From an uncultured Polaribacter sp. (GTDB lineage Bacteria > Bacteroidota > Bacteroidia > Flavobacteriales > Flavobacteriaceae), in contig CANMHT010000002.1 of NCBI GenBank assembly GCA_947497755.1, positions 62,001 to 126,000 of the forward strand: a stretch of 64,000 nt of DNA. Reading direction: 5' to 3'. This document shows positions 8,409 through 16,308 of this stretch, piece by piece; the first letter of the stretch is position 1; each line of letters opens with the position of its first letter. The notes beneath the pieces were generated by a model. The model made no database searches. It was not told the DNA's origin and was given only the letters and a program-made list of their open reading frames with translations. Both the position numbers and the translations under genes were made by a program.

Positions 8409-9041
8409 TTAGACAGTAATTGAACTGTTTTTTCTAAAATGTTTATACCACTCAGTAAAAATTAAAACCTGATATACAATGTATAAAATAGCATTGCTAT
8501 ACCAAATTATTTTTTTGACATCAGCTTTAATATTACCAGTAGTAAATAGTAAAGTGCTGCATAAAATATATAAGAAAAACCCAGAAACAACATAGATATA
8601 CTCTTTACTGGCATTTTCTATCTTTTGTATAAAGAACAAAAATCCATATACTAATAAAGGAATTGAAGTAATGACAATTTCAAAAATATTGAATTCATAG
8701 TATTTGGATGGATTTATAAAATAATAGACTCCAATTGTTATTAATACAATAGCAAGGATAAGTGTAATGATCTTTTTTATATGTTGCTTTTTAAGAAGAT
8801 GTCTAAAAAAGATGCTTAAAAACACAAACTGACTTATAAAATAATAATGAGATAAATAGATGTTATTTATTTTATAAAATCGTAAATATTTAGAAGTTAA
8901 CTGTATGCTTAAAATAGTTAATAGATAGAATGTAAATATTCTAAAAGCTACCGGACTTTCATGGTAGCTTTTAAAATAAAAGATAATATTTAAAATTAAT
9001 AATACGTGTCCCGTATTAATAAAGATATCTATTAAACTCAT
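8409..9041 (-). CDS. Multi-pass membrane protein of unknown function
   Basis: 210 residues with about seven hydrophobic segments and almost no soluble part: roughly 8-26, 34-50, 64-82, 88-107, 120-138, 145-165, 175-195. The last segments carry ILYIVYQVLIFTEWYKHF. This resembles small seven-helix membrane proteins found beside signalling genes in Flavobacteriaceae, but I cannot name the family. It starts 9 bases after the small protein at 9051-9401 ends, in the same direction, so the two are very likely one transcript. Confidence 0.7.
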   Translation of the reverse strand: MSLIDIFINTGHVLLILNIIFYFKSYHESPVAFRIFTFYLLTILSIQLTSKYLRFYKINNIYLSHYYFISQFVFLSIFFRHLLKKQHIKKIITLILAIVLITIGVYYFINPSKYYEFNIFEIVITSIPLLVYGFLFFIQKIENASKEYIYVVSGFFLYILCSTLLFTTGNIKADVKKIIWYSNAILYIVYQVLIFTEWYKHFRKNSSITV

Positions 9042-9050
9042 GAGGTAAAT

Positions 9051-9401
9051 TTAGCCGTTTAATGGACTTTCGTCATCACATAAATCTGGACAAGGCTCTG
9101 TGAAATCATAGATGTCATCACCTTCTTCAGAGTTCTCTAAACCTTCTGATTTTTTAGGAAGCATATCTTTTCCATTTTTATCAACCCCTACAAACATAAG
9201 TTTTTCAACATCGTTGTCGTCAATACCTAAATAAGCTCTAACGCTAACTACGCCAGTTTCGCCTAAAACTTCTTTTAAATCAATTAACGGAATGTTAAAA
9301 GCTTTGCACTCGTGATGTTTGTTGTAAGTACCTTCTTCTTTTCGCCATTTTTTAGCCCATTTTTTTGCAGTTGACAAGCTAATGGTGTTCTTTTTTTTCA
9401 T
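9051..9401 (-). CDS. Small protein with DFTEPCPDLCD tail, paralogue of the lipoprotein
   Basis: 116 residues, no signal peptide. A basic, tryptophan-rich start (TAKKWAKKWRKEE) is followed by a single copy of the domain seen twice in the lipoprotein at 7277 (AFNIPLIDLKEVL, VVSVRAYLGIDDNDVEKLMF, GVDKNGKDM, residues 34-80), an acidic linker and IYDFTEPCPDLCD at 97-109, then DESPLNG. The AFxIPxxDL...VRAYLG pattern is one I have seen in flavobacterial proteins of unknown function. First gene of a two-gene unit with the membrane protein. Function unknown; the tail with its C-x3-C spacing may bind metal, be modified, or be a recognition signal. Confidence 0.75.
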   Translation of the reverse strand: MKKKNTISLSTAKKWAKKWRKEEGTYNKHHECKAFNIPLIDLKEVLGETGVVSVRAYLGIDDNDVEKLMFVGVDKNGKDMLPKKSEGLENSEEGDDIYDFTEPCPDLCDDESPLNG

Positions 9402-9493
9402 AATAATTATATATAGGGTTAATATTTTGACTAAAAGTAGTAAAAAAAAAGCTTAGTGATAAAAAAGAAAAACTAAAATAGTAATTTCGTAAC

Positions 9494-11281
9494 ATGTCTT
9501 CAGATGTACAAATTCAAATAAAAACATTGCCTAATTCTCCTGGTGTTTATCAGTATTTTGATAAAGATGACACCATTATATATGTAGGTAAAGCTAAAAA
9601 CTTAAAAAAAAGGGTTGCTTCTTACTTTACTAAAAATCATGAAAATGGTAAAACAAGAGTTTTGGTAAAGAAGATTGTAAACATTAAACATATTGTTGTT
9701 AATACTGAAACAGATGCTTTACTTTTAGAGAACAACTTGATAAAAAAATACCAACCTAGATATAATGTCATGTTAAAAGATGATAAAACATATCCATGGA
9801 TTTGTATTAAAAAAGAACGTTTTCCGAGAGTATTTTTAACTAGAAATGTAATAAAAGATGGCTCTGAGTATTTTGGACCTTATACTTCAATAAAAACTGC
9901 AAAAGCATTACTAGAGTTGATAAAAGAACTTTATACTTTGCGGACTTGCACCTATGATTTAAGTAAGGAAAATATAAAGAATGGTAAATATAAGGTGTGT
10001 TTAGAATATCATTTAGGAAATTGTAAAGGGCCTTGTGAAAATCAACAAACAGAAGAAAATTACCGTTTAGATATTTCGGCGATTAGAAATATTATTAAAG
10101 GGAATTTTAAAGAGTCTTTAGAGAAATTTAATGAATTGATGTTGAAATTTGCTGCTAAAATGGAGTTTGAAGAAGCTCAAAAAATAAAAGAAAAGGTAGA
10201 TTTATTAGCAAATTATCAAGCCAAATCTACAGTAGTAAATCCGAGTATTAATAATGTTGATGTTTTTTCTGTAATTTCTGATGAAAGTTTTGGTTATGTA
10301 AACTTTTTTAAAATTGCCAATGGAGCAATTATTCAATCTCATACTACAGAAATTAAAAAGAAATTAGACGAAACAGATAAAGATTTATTAGAATTATCAA
10401 TAATTGAAATTAGACAGCGATTTAACTCAACATCAAAAGAGATATATACTCCTTTTGAAGTAGAGGTTGGTGAAGGGATAAAAGTTACAGTGCCTAAATT
10501 AGGAGATAAGAAACGTATTGTAGATTTATCTATCAGGAACGCAAGATATTTTAGACAAGATCGTTTTAAACAAATGAAAATTGTAGATCCCGATAGACAT
10601 GTAAATAGAATAATGTCTCAGATGAAAAAGGATTTACGATTACAAGTAGAGCCAAGACATATTGAATGTTTTGATAATTCGAACATACAAGGGACACATC
10701 CAGTTGCCGCTTGTGTTGTTTTTAGAAACGGAAAACCAAGTAAAAAAGAATATAGACATTACAATATCAAAACGGTGGTTGGGCCAGATGATTTTGCCTC
10801 TATGGAAGAGGTTGTTTTTAGGCGTTATAAAAGGTTGTTGTTAGAAAACGAACCCTTACCTCAATTAATTATTATTGATGGTGGAAAAGGGCAGTTATCA
10901 TCTGCATTAAAGAGTTTAGAGGTGTTAGGTTTAAGAGGTAAAATAGCTATTATTGGAATTGCAAAAAGACTAGAAGAAATTTATTATCCTGGAGATTCTA
11001 TTCCGTTGTATTTAGATAAAAAATCTGAGAGTTTAAAAATTATCCAATATTTAAGAAATGAAGCACATAGATTTGGAATTACTTTTCATAGAAATAAACG
11101 AAGTAAAAGTGCTATTCAGTCAGAATTAGAACAGATTCCAAATATTGGTAAGCAAACCATAACAATATTATTACGTAAATTTAAATCAGCCAAACGCGTA
11201 AAGAGTGCTACTTTTGAAGAATTAGAAAATGAAATAGGAAAAGCTAGAGCAACTATAATTTTTAACTATTTTAATGATTAG
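9494..11281 (+). CDS. uvrC: Excinuclease ABC subunit C
   Basis: Makes both incisions beside bulky lesions in nucleotide excision repair. N-terminal GIY-YIG nuclease (GVYQYF, IIYVGKAKNLKKRV, about 14-45), UVR helices near 195-230 (KMEFEEAQKIKEKVDLL), RNase-H-like second nuclease (IECFDNSNIQGTHPVA, IIDGGKGQL), and a C-terminal helix-hairpin-helix pair (IPNIGKQTITILL, IGKARATII). Length of 595 is normal. It is divergent from the small protein at 9051; the patatin gene follows after 6 bases, so the two may be co-transcribed. Confidence 0.97.
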   Translation: MSSDVQIQIKTLPNSPGVYQYFDKDDTIIYVGKAKNLKKRVASYFTKNHENGKTRVLVKKIVNIKHIVVNTETDALLLENNLIKKYQPRYNVMLKDDKTYPWICIKKERFPRVFLTRNVIKDGSEYFGPYTSIKTAKALLELIKELYTLRTCTYDLSKENIKNGKYKVCLEYHLGNCKGPCENQQTEENYRLDISAIRNIIKGNFKESLEKFNELMLKFAAKMEFEEAQKIKEKVDLLANYQAKSTVVNPSINNVDVFSVISDESFGYVNFFKIANGAIIQSHTTEIKKKLDETDKDLLELSIIEIRQRFNSTSKEIYTPFEVEVGEGIKVTVPKLGDKKRIVDLSIRNARYFRQDRFKQMKIVDPDRHVNRIMSQMKKDLRLQVEPRHIECFDNSNIQGTHPVAACVVFRNGKPSKKEYRHYNIKTVVGPDDFASMEEVVFRRYKRLLLENEPLPQLIIIDGGKGQLSSALKSLEVLGLRGKIAIIGIAKRLEEIYYPGDSIPLYLDKKSESLKIIQYLRNEAHRFGITFHRNKRSKSAIQSELEQIPNIGKQTITILLRKFKSAKRVKSATFEELENEIGKARATIIFNYFND

Positions 11282-11287
11282 GTATTG

Positions 11288-13471
11288 ATGAAAAAGAAGT
11301 TATTTCTCATATTTTTTGCAATATCTTTTAGTATGATGCCCCAAAAAAAACAGCCAAAAGTAGGCTTGGTTTTAAGTGGAGGAGGAGCTAAAGGGTTTGC
11401 TCATATTGGTGTTTTAAAAGCCATAGAAAAAGCCGGAGTTCAAATTGATTATATTGGTGGGACAAGTATGGGAGCAATTATTGGAGGCTTGTACGCATCT
11501 GGTTATAGTGCAGATCAAATTGAAAAGATTGTTGTTGAAACAGATTTTTTTACCCTTTTACAAGATATTTACCCGAGAAGGTCTAAACCTTTTTTTGAAA
11601 AAGAACATGGAGAAAAACATGCCGTTATTTTACCTGTAAATAAAGGGAAAATTGGCTTCCCGAAAGGGGTTTCTAAGGGGCAAAATGTTTTAGGTTTTTT
11701 TAATTATTTGCTTTCTCCTGTAGATTCAATTCACGATTTTTCTAAATTGCCAATTCCGTTTTTTTGTATTGCTACTGATGTAGAATCTGGAGAACAAATT
11801 AAATTAACTAAAGGCTCATTGCCACTTTCATTAAGAGCTAGTGGTTCTTTTCCAACACTTTTAGACCCTGTAGAAATTGGAGATAAATTATTAATTGATG
11901 GTGGAGTAGCTAATAATTTTCCTATAGAAGAAATGCGAAAAATGGGAATGGATATTGTTATTGGTGTTGATGTGCAATCCAAACTATTTAATAAAGAAAA
12001 TATAAATTCTGCTATAGATGTTTTAAATCAGATTTCGAGTTTTCAAATGTATAAAGACAATTCGAAAAAGATAAAAATGACAGATGTATACATTCATCCA
12101 GATATTTATGATTTTTCTGTGGTTTCTTTTGATAAAGCCACTGCTATTTTAGCAAAAGGAACTGAAAAAGCAAAAGAGTTTACTGCGGTTTTTGATAGCA
12201 TTTCTAAACTTCAACCAAACAAAAAGAAATTGCAAAAAATTGGAGAGGTAAACTCAAAGTTTCGCTTAAATAAAATTAAAATTCAAGGAAATAAAGACTA
12301 TACTCGTGCTTATATATTGGGTAAGTTTAAAACCCAAGAAGGTGATTCATTAACCAATAGTGAAATAAATGTTAGATTAAGTTATTTATTAGCTACAGGG
12401 AATTTTGACAATATTGATTATCATTTTAATAAGGTTGATGCGGGTAGAGATTTGGTTTTAACTATTACAGAAAGTAAGCAAAAAGCCAATTTAAGATTGG
12501 GAGTTCATTATGATTTTGTATACAAGTCTGGAGTCTTAATCAATTATAACCAGAAAAACTTATTTTCTAAAAATGATGCGCTTTCAGTAGATTTAGTAAT
12601 TGGAGATAAGCCACGGTATAATATTCAGTATTTTGTAGATAATGGGTTTTATTATAGCTACGGATTTAGTACTCGATATAATACGTTTAAAACAGATACA
12701 CAGTTTAATTCTCCTGGAATTAACAAAATAAGTTACCAATATACAGATTTAACTACAAGAGCGTATGTTCAAACTACTTTTGATAGGAAATTTGCCTTTG
12801 GTGTAGGTTTAGAGCATCAGGATATTTCTGCAAAAACAGAAACAATTTCAACGCCTTCTGGTACTCCTTTTGTTTTTGATGATAGTCATTATTTTAATCT
12901 GTATTCGTATTTAAAATTAGATACCTATGATGATGCAGATTTTCCAACCAAAGGAATTTTCTTTGATGGAAAGTTCAAATGGTATTTATGGTCTTCTGAC
13001 TTTACTAGAGATTTTGCGCAGTTCTCTCAAGTAAAAGGAAAATTAGGTTTTGCCAAAACCTTCTTTAATAAGTTAACATTTCAATATACATCACAAGCTG
13101 GATTTACTTTAGGAGAAGTAAAATCACAAGCTTTTGATTTCTTTTTAGGAGGATATAACCAAAATTTCATCAATAATTTCATTCCTTTTTATGGTTATGA
13201 AATTAACGCTTTGTCAGAACAGACATTCTTAAAGTCTGAATTTGAACTTCGATATTTATTGCCTAAAGATCAATATTTACACTTTATAGCTAATTATGCA
13301 AGAGTAGATGAAAGTGTTTTAAATGGAGGAGATTTATTTAAAGATACAAAGTCTGGATATGCTTTGGGGTATAGTGTTAAAACACTAATTGGTCCCTTAA
13401 GTTTAAAATATTCTTGGTCTCCAGATACAAAAAAGAATTTTTGGTATTTTAATTTAGGTTTTTGGTTTTAA
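11288..13471 (+). CDS. Patatin-like phospholipase with BamA-type outer-membrane barrel
   Basis: 727 residues. After a signal peptide (about 1-19) comes a patatin domain: oxyanion loop SGGGAKG at 30-36, nucleophile S60 in GTSMG, and catalytic D204 in DGGVANNFP. Residues about 310-400 form a POTRA-like domain (KIKIQGNKDY, LTNSEINVRLSYLL) and the remainder is a 16-strand BamA/FhaC-like beta barrel ending in aromatic FNLGFWF. This is the architecture of type Vd secreted lipases (PlpD-like) and of flavobacterial RssA-type proteins. Probably an outer-membrane lipid hydrolase. ATG 11288 preferred over TTG 11285. Confidence 0.92.
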   Translation: MKKKLFLIFFAISFSMMPQKKQPKVGLVLSGGGAKGFAHIGVLKAIEKAGVQIDYIGGTSMGAIIGGLYASGYSADQIEKIVVETDFFTLLQDIYPRRSKPFFEKEHGEKHAVILPVNKGKIGFPKGVSKGQNVLGFFNYLLSPVDSIHDFSKLPIPFFCIATDVESGEQIKLTKGSLPLSLRASGSFPTLLDPVEIGDKLLIDGGVANNFPIEEMRKMGMDIVIGVDVQSKLFNKENINSAIDVLNQISSFQMYKDNSKKIKMTDVYIHPDIYDFSVVSFDKATAILAKGTEKAKEFTAVFDSISKLQPNKKKLQKIGEVNSKFRLNKIKIQGNKDYTRAYILGKFKTQEGDSLTNSEINVRLSYLLATGNFDNIDYHFNKVDAGRDLVLTITESKQKANLRLGVHYDFVYKSGVLINYNQKNLFSKNDALSVDLVIGDKPRYNIQYFVDNGFYYSYGFSTRYNTFKTDTQFNSPGINKISYQYTDLTTRAYVQTTFDRKFAFGVGLEHQDISAKTETISTPSGTPFVFDDSHYFNLYSYLKLDTYDDADFPTKGIFFDGKFKWYLWSSDFTRDFAQFSQVKGKLGFAKTFFNKLTFQYTSQAGFTLGEVKSQAFDFFLGGYNQNFINNFIPFYGYEINALSEQTFLKSEFELRYLLPKDQYLHFIANYARVDESVLNGGDLFKDTKSGYALGYSVKTLIGPLSLKYSWSPDTKKNFWYFNLGFWF

Positions 13472-13578
13472 GTAGTTAATAGGTTGTTTTTTAGTTGTTA
13501 AGGTGGTTAAAGGCTTTCTAATTATAGCTTTATTTCTTGTTGACCTAACTCCAATGTTAAATTAATGTTACGTAAATG

Positions 13579-13610
13579 TTTGTTAAGTGTTAAAATAAAT
13601 ACTATATTTG
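13579..13610 (+). promoter_or_regulatory. Promoter of the MORN-like small protein
   Basis: TTTG 13579-13582, 20-base spacer, TATATTTG 13603-13610: a clear Bacteroidota -33/-7 pair, 30 bases before ATG 13641. It also excludes the longer frame starting at 13608. Confidence 0.7.
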
Positions 13611-13640
13611 TGTATATTCTTAACATTAAATACACATATC

Positions 13641-13994
13641 ATGAAGAAAATTTTAGCCTTAGTATTCTTATTTACAGTATCTATTTGTAATGCACAAGAG
13701 GTTAAACCTACTTATGAAAAAGCTGGTGATATGGTAAAAGCAACCTACTATTATGAGGATGGTTCAGTTAAAGAACGAGGGTTTTTTAAAGACGCTAAAC
13801 TTGCTGGAAAGTGGGTTTCTTATGATAGAAAAGGAGAAAAATTAATGATTGCTTATTATGATGCCGGTAAAAAAGTAGGAAAGTGGTTTGCTTGGAATAA
13901 GAATACGTTAAAAGAAATTAACTACAGTAACAATGTTATTGTTAGTATTAAGAACTGGAGTGAAGATTCAAGATTAGCTTTGAACGAGAAGTAA
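13641..13994 (+). CDS. Small exported MORN/YwqK-like protein
   Basis: 117 residues: signal peptide to about 19 (VSICNAQ), then MORN-type repeats with the pattern YYEDGSVKERGFFKDAKLAG, KWVSYDRKGEKL, YYDAGKKVGKWFAWN. This matches the YwqK/toxin-antitoxin-like repeat family, common as small periplasmic proteins in Flavobacteriaceae; here there is no toxin partner, so the antitoxin name should not be taken literally. A promoter precedes it and a strong terminator follows, so it is a single-gene unit. Function unknown. Confidence 0.85.
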   Translation: MKKILALVFLFTVSICNAQEVKPTYEKAGDMVKATYYYEDGSVKERGFFKDAKLAGKWVSYDRKGEKLMIAYYDAGKKVGKWFAWNKNTLKEINYSNNVIVSIKNWSEDSRLALNEK

Positions 13995-14016
13995 TTTAGG
14001 TCTTTACCAAAAAAAT

Positions 14017-14052
14017 AAACCCGCAACATAATTGTATGTTGCGGGTTTTTTA
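14017..14052. terminator. Bidirectional terminator
   Basis: AAACCCGCAACATA (14017-14030) pairs perfectly with 14035-14048 around ATTG, followed by T5; the minus side is also T rich. It separates the convergent MORN-like gene and rng. Confidence 0.9.
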
Positions 14053-14071
14053 TTGTGATAATAGTAATGCC

Positions 14072-15604
14072 TTACTTACTTTTCTTATAGAATTTGTATT
14101 GTAAGTATTGATAAGCATCTCTAGGTAATATATCAATCCACTTTTTATATTTTAAAAACCATTTAAAACGAATAGAAGTAACACCTTTTGTAAGGTAAGC
14201 AGCAATAAAAGGATGTGTATTTAATGTTATCTTTTTATAGTTTTTGCCACTAGATATAATTCTTTCTAATTCATTTTCTATTTTATCAACCAAAACAATT
14301 GGCGCTTCTACTTCTCCATTTTTATTTGGATTAGGCTCTCTTGTTTTAATTTCTAATTCTGGTCTAACTCTTTGACGAGTAATTTGTACCAAGCCAAATT
14401 TACTTGGTGGTAAAATTTTATGCTTAGTTCTGTCAAAAGACATCTCTTCTTTTAAACATTGATAGAGTTTTTGTCTGTTTTCTGCACTTTGCATATCAAT
14501 AAAATCTACAACAATGATTCCTCCCATATCTCTAAGCTGTAATTGTCTAGCAATTTCTTTGGCTGCAATAAGGTTTACTTCTAAAGCAGTATCTTCTTGA
14601 GAGTTTGCTTTGTTAGACCTATTTCCGCTGTTTACATCAATAACATGTAGGGCTTCGGTGTGTTCAATTACCAAATAGGCGCCTTTGCTCATAGATGCAG
14701 TTTTACCAAAAGAAGTTTTTATTTGGCGTTCAATACCATACTTCTCAAAAATAGGTGTTTTGGATTTGTGTAGTTTTACAATGTTTACCTTTTCTGGGTA
14801 AATTTCTTCTAGATAGTCTTTAATTTCTACAAATAAAGACTCATCATTGGTTACAATGTTTGTAAAAGAATCATTCATTACATCTCTTAAAATAGAAGAT
14901 GCTCTATTTAATTCACTCAAGATTTTTGTTGGCGTTTTAGCATTAGGAATGCTTTTACACATGTTTTTCCAACGATCTAATGAGTTTTGTAAATCCCTGT
15001 CTAGTTCTGCTACTTTTTTTCCTTGAGCAACAGTTCTTAATATGACACCAAACCCTTTTGGTTTAATGCTTTGGGCTAATCTTTTTAAACGTTCCTTCTC
15101 TTTCGGATCTGCGATTTTTTGCGATACCGATACTCTGTTAGAAAAAGGAACTAAAACTAAATACCTACCAGCTATAGATAGCTCAGAACTAATACGTGGT
15201 CCTTTAGTAGATATAGGTTCTTTTACAATTTGTACTAAGGTGTTCTGTCCGGTTTTAAGGACATCGTTAATGCTTCCGTCTTTGTTTATATCTTTTTCAA
15301 AGCCGAAATTTTTAAAAGTGAATTCTTTGTAATTACCTGTGCTTACTTTCTTAAGAAATTTAGATAAAGAGTTTACTTGTGCTCCTAAATCATGATAATG
15401 TAAAAAGCCATCTTTTGGATAACCAACATTTACAAATGCAGCATTTAAGCCAGTTAATACTTTTCCTATTTTAGCAATAAAAATATCGCCAACAGAAAAC
15501 TTATTACCGTTTGTCTCTTTATTTAATTCCATAAGTTTACCATCCTTTAGTAAGGCAAAATCAATATCAGAAGAATTGGAACGAATAATTAATTCTGTTT
15601 TCAT
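14072..15604 (-). CDS. rng: Ribonuclease E/G family endoribonuclease
   Basis: Endonuclease for rRNA maturation and mRNA turnover. 510 residues: S1-like RNA-binding segment within 35-130 (VGDIFIAKIGKVLTGLNAAF, DGFLHYHDLG), 5'-sensor region, and the DNase I-like catalytic core with metal-binding aspartates in HVIDVNSGNRS and IIVVDFIDMQ. The zinc-link cysteines (CPxCxG) expected after the core are missing: VQITRQRVRPELEIKTR is followed by a Pro/Asn-rich stretch without cysteine. This is in line with other Bacteroidota as I remember them. Two stem-loops precede the start. Confidence 0.93.
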   Translation of the reverse strand: MKTELIIRSNSSDIDFALLKDGKLMELNKETNGNKFSVGDIFIAKIGKVLTGLNAAFVNVGYPKDGFLHYHDLGAQVNSLSKFLKKVSTGNYKEFTFKNFGFEKDINKDGSINDVLKTGQNTLVQIVKEPISTKGPRISSELSIAGRYLVLVPFSNRVSVSQKIADPKEKERLKRLAQSIKPKGFGVILRTVAQGKKVAELDRDLQNSLDRWKNMCKSIPNAKTPTKILSELNRASSILRDVMNDSFTNIVTNDESLFVEIKDYLEEIYPEKVNIVKLHKSKTPIFEKYGIERQIKTSFGKTASMSKGAYLVIEHTEALHVIDVNSGNRSNKANSQEDTALEVNLIAAKEIARQLQLRDMGGIIVVDFIDMQSAENRQKLYQCLKEEMSFDRTKHKILPPSKFGLVQITRQRVRPELEIKTREPNPNKNGEVEAPIVLVDKIENELERIISSGKNYKKITLNTHPFIAAYLTKGVTSIRFKWFLKYKKWIDILPRDAYQYLQYKFYKKSK

Positions 15605-15622
15605 TCTGAAAATGGTTTTATA

Positions 15623-15677
15623 CTACACAAAAAACTGTGTAGATGGATTAAATAATTTACAGGATTTTGTCCCTGTA
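15623..15677 (-). promoter_or_regulatory. Two stem-loops in the rng leader
   Basis: CTACACA (15623-15629) pairs with TGTGTAG (15636-15642), and TACAGG (15658-15663) with CCTGTA (15672-15677). Both lie within 75 bases upstream of the rng start. RNase E is known to control its own mRNA through leader hairpins in E. coli; the same here is only a hypothesis. The second hairpin also fits the ACAGG-N8-CCTGT dyad. Confidence 0.45.
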
Positions 15678-15729
15678 TGAAGTGTTTAAACTTCTTGTCA
15701 ATGAACTTTGTTGCAATAAAGCAAAACGA

Positions 15730-15753
15730 AAAAGTAAGCTAATGCTTACTTTT
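15730..15753 (-). terminator. Terminator overlapping the 3' end of the 29-residue gene
   Basis: AAAAGTAAGC (15730-15739) and GCTTACTTTT (15744-15753) pair around TAAT; on the minus strand the stem is followed by TTCGTTTT. The stop codon of the small gene lies within the right arm. Confidence 0.75.
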
Positions 15754-15835
15754 TCTTATGTCTGTTTGCTCTTGCTCTTTTTTTACGTTTGTGCGTAGAG
15801 ATCTTTGCTCTCTTTCTTTTTTTACCACTAGGCAT
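15746..15835 (-). CDS. 29-residue very basic protein (AURKAIP1/COX24-like, ribosomal type)
   Basis: ATG 15835 to TAA 15746, sequence starting MPSGKKRKRAKISTHKRKKR and ending NRHKKK; 19 of 29 residues are Lys, Arg or His. This matches the tiny proteins of Bacteroidota annotated as AURKAIP1/COX24 domain proteins, related to mitochondrial mS38 and mycobacterial bS22 of the small ribosomal subunit. A ribosomal role is inferred from that likeness. It lies just after HU in the same direction (53 bases) and ends in its own terminator. Confidence 0.85.
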   Translation of the reverse strand: MPSGKKRKRAKISTHKRKKRARANRHKKK

Positions 15836-15887
15836 AATTAAATTGTTTTAAAAACCTTTTAAAAAAAGGTTTAGTTAATAGCTCTTA

Positions 15888-16178
15888 TTATTTTACTAAT
15901 ACATTCTTTTTAACTCCTTCTGTAAACGTTTTAGCTGGCTTAAAAGCTGGAATGTTATGTGAAGGAATTTTGATAGTTGTATTTTTAGAAATATTTCTAC
16001 CAGTTTTTTCTGCTCTCGTTTTGATTATAAAACTACCAAAACCTCTTAAATATACATTATCTCCGTTCTCTAATGCGTCTTTTACCTCTGTCATAAATGC
16101 TTCAACTGTTGCTAAAACATCTGCCTTTTCAATTCCAGATTTGTCTGAAATTTTTGATACGATATCTGCTTTCGTCAT
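15888..16178 (-). CDS. HU/IHF-family DNA-binding protein
   Basis: 96 residues, full family length: N-terminal helices (MTKADIVSKISDKSGIEKAD), the beta body GDNVYLRGFGSFIIKTR at about 40-56, and the DNA-intercalating arm with IPSHNIPAFKPAK around 70-84. Binds and bends DNA without strong sequence preference; nucleoid component. A consensus promoter at 16219-16247 precedes it. The following 29-residue ribosomal-type gene may share its transcript. Confidence 0.96.
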   Translation of the reverse strand: MTKADIVSKISDKSGIEKADVLATVEAFMTEVKDALENGDNVYLRGFGSFIIKTRAEKTGRNISKNTTIKIPSHNIPAFKPAKTFTEGVKKNVLVK

Positions 16179-16218
16179 CTTAATATATTTGTATGTTTGT
16201 TTTTTATTTTTGAGGGTG

Positions 16219-16247
16219 CAAATATATGATAATTAATCTATTCCAAA
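16219..16247 (-). promoter_or_regulatory. Promoter of the HU gene
   Basis: On the minus strand, TTTG (16247-16244), 17 bases, TATATTTG (16226-16219), then GCACCC, matching strong Bacteroidota promoters. The start codon is 41 bases downstream. Confidence 0.75.
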
Positions 16248-16308
16248 AACTTAATCCACTAAAATTATGTGAATTTTATGATGTATTTTCGCATAATTTA
16301 TTTTTATA

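Noticed and set aside
13641..13994. Antitoxin of a toxin-antitoxin pair (YwqK-like)
   Set aside because: It has a signal peptide, its own promoter and terminator, and no toxin gene next to it.
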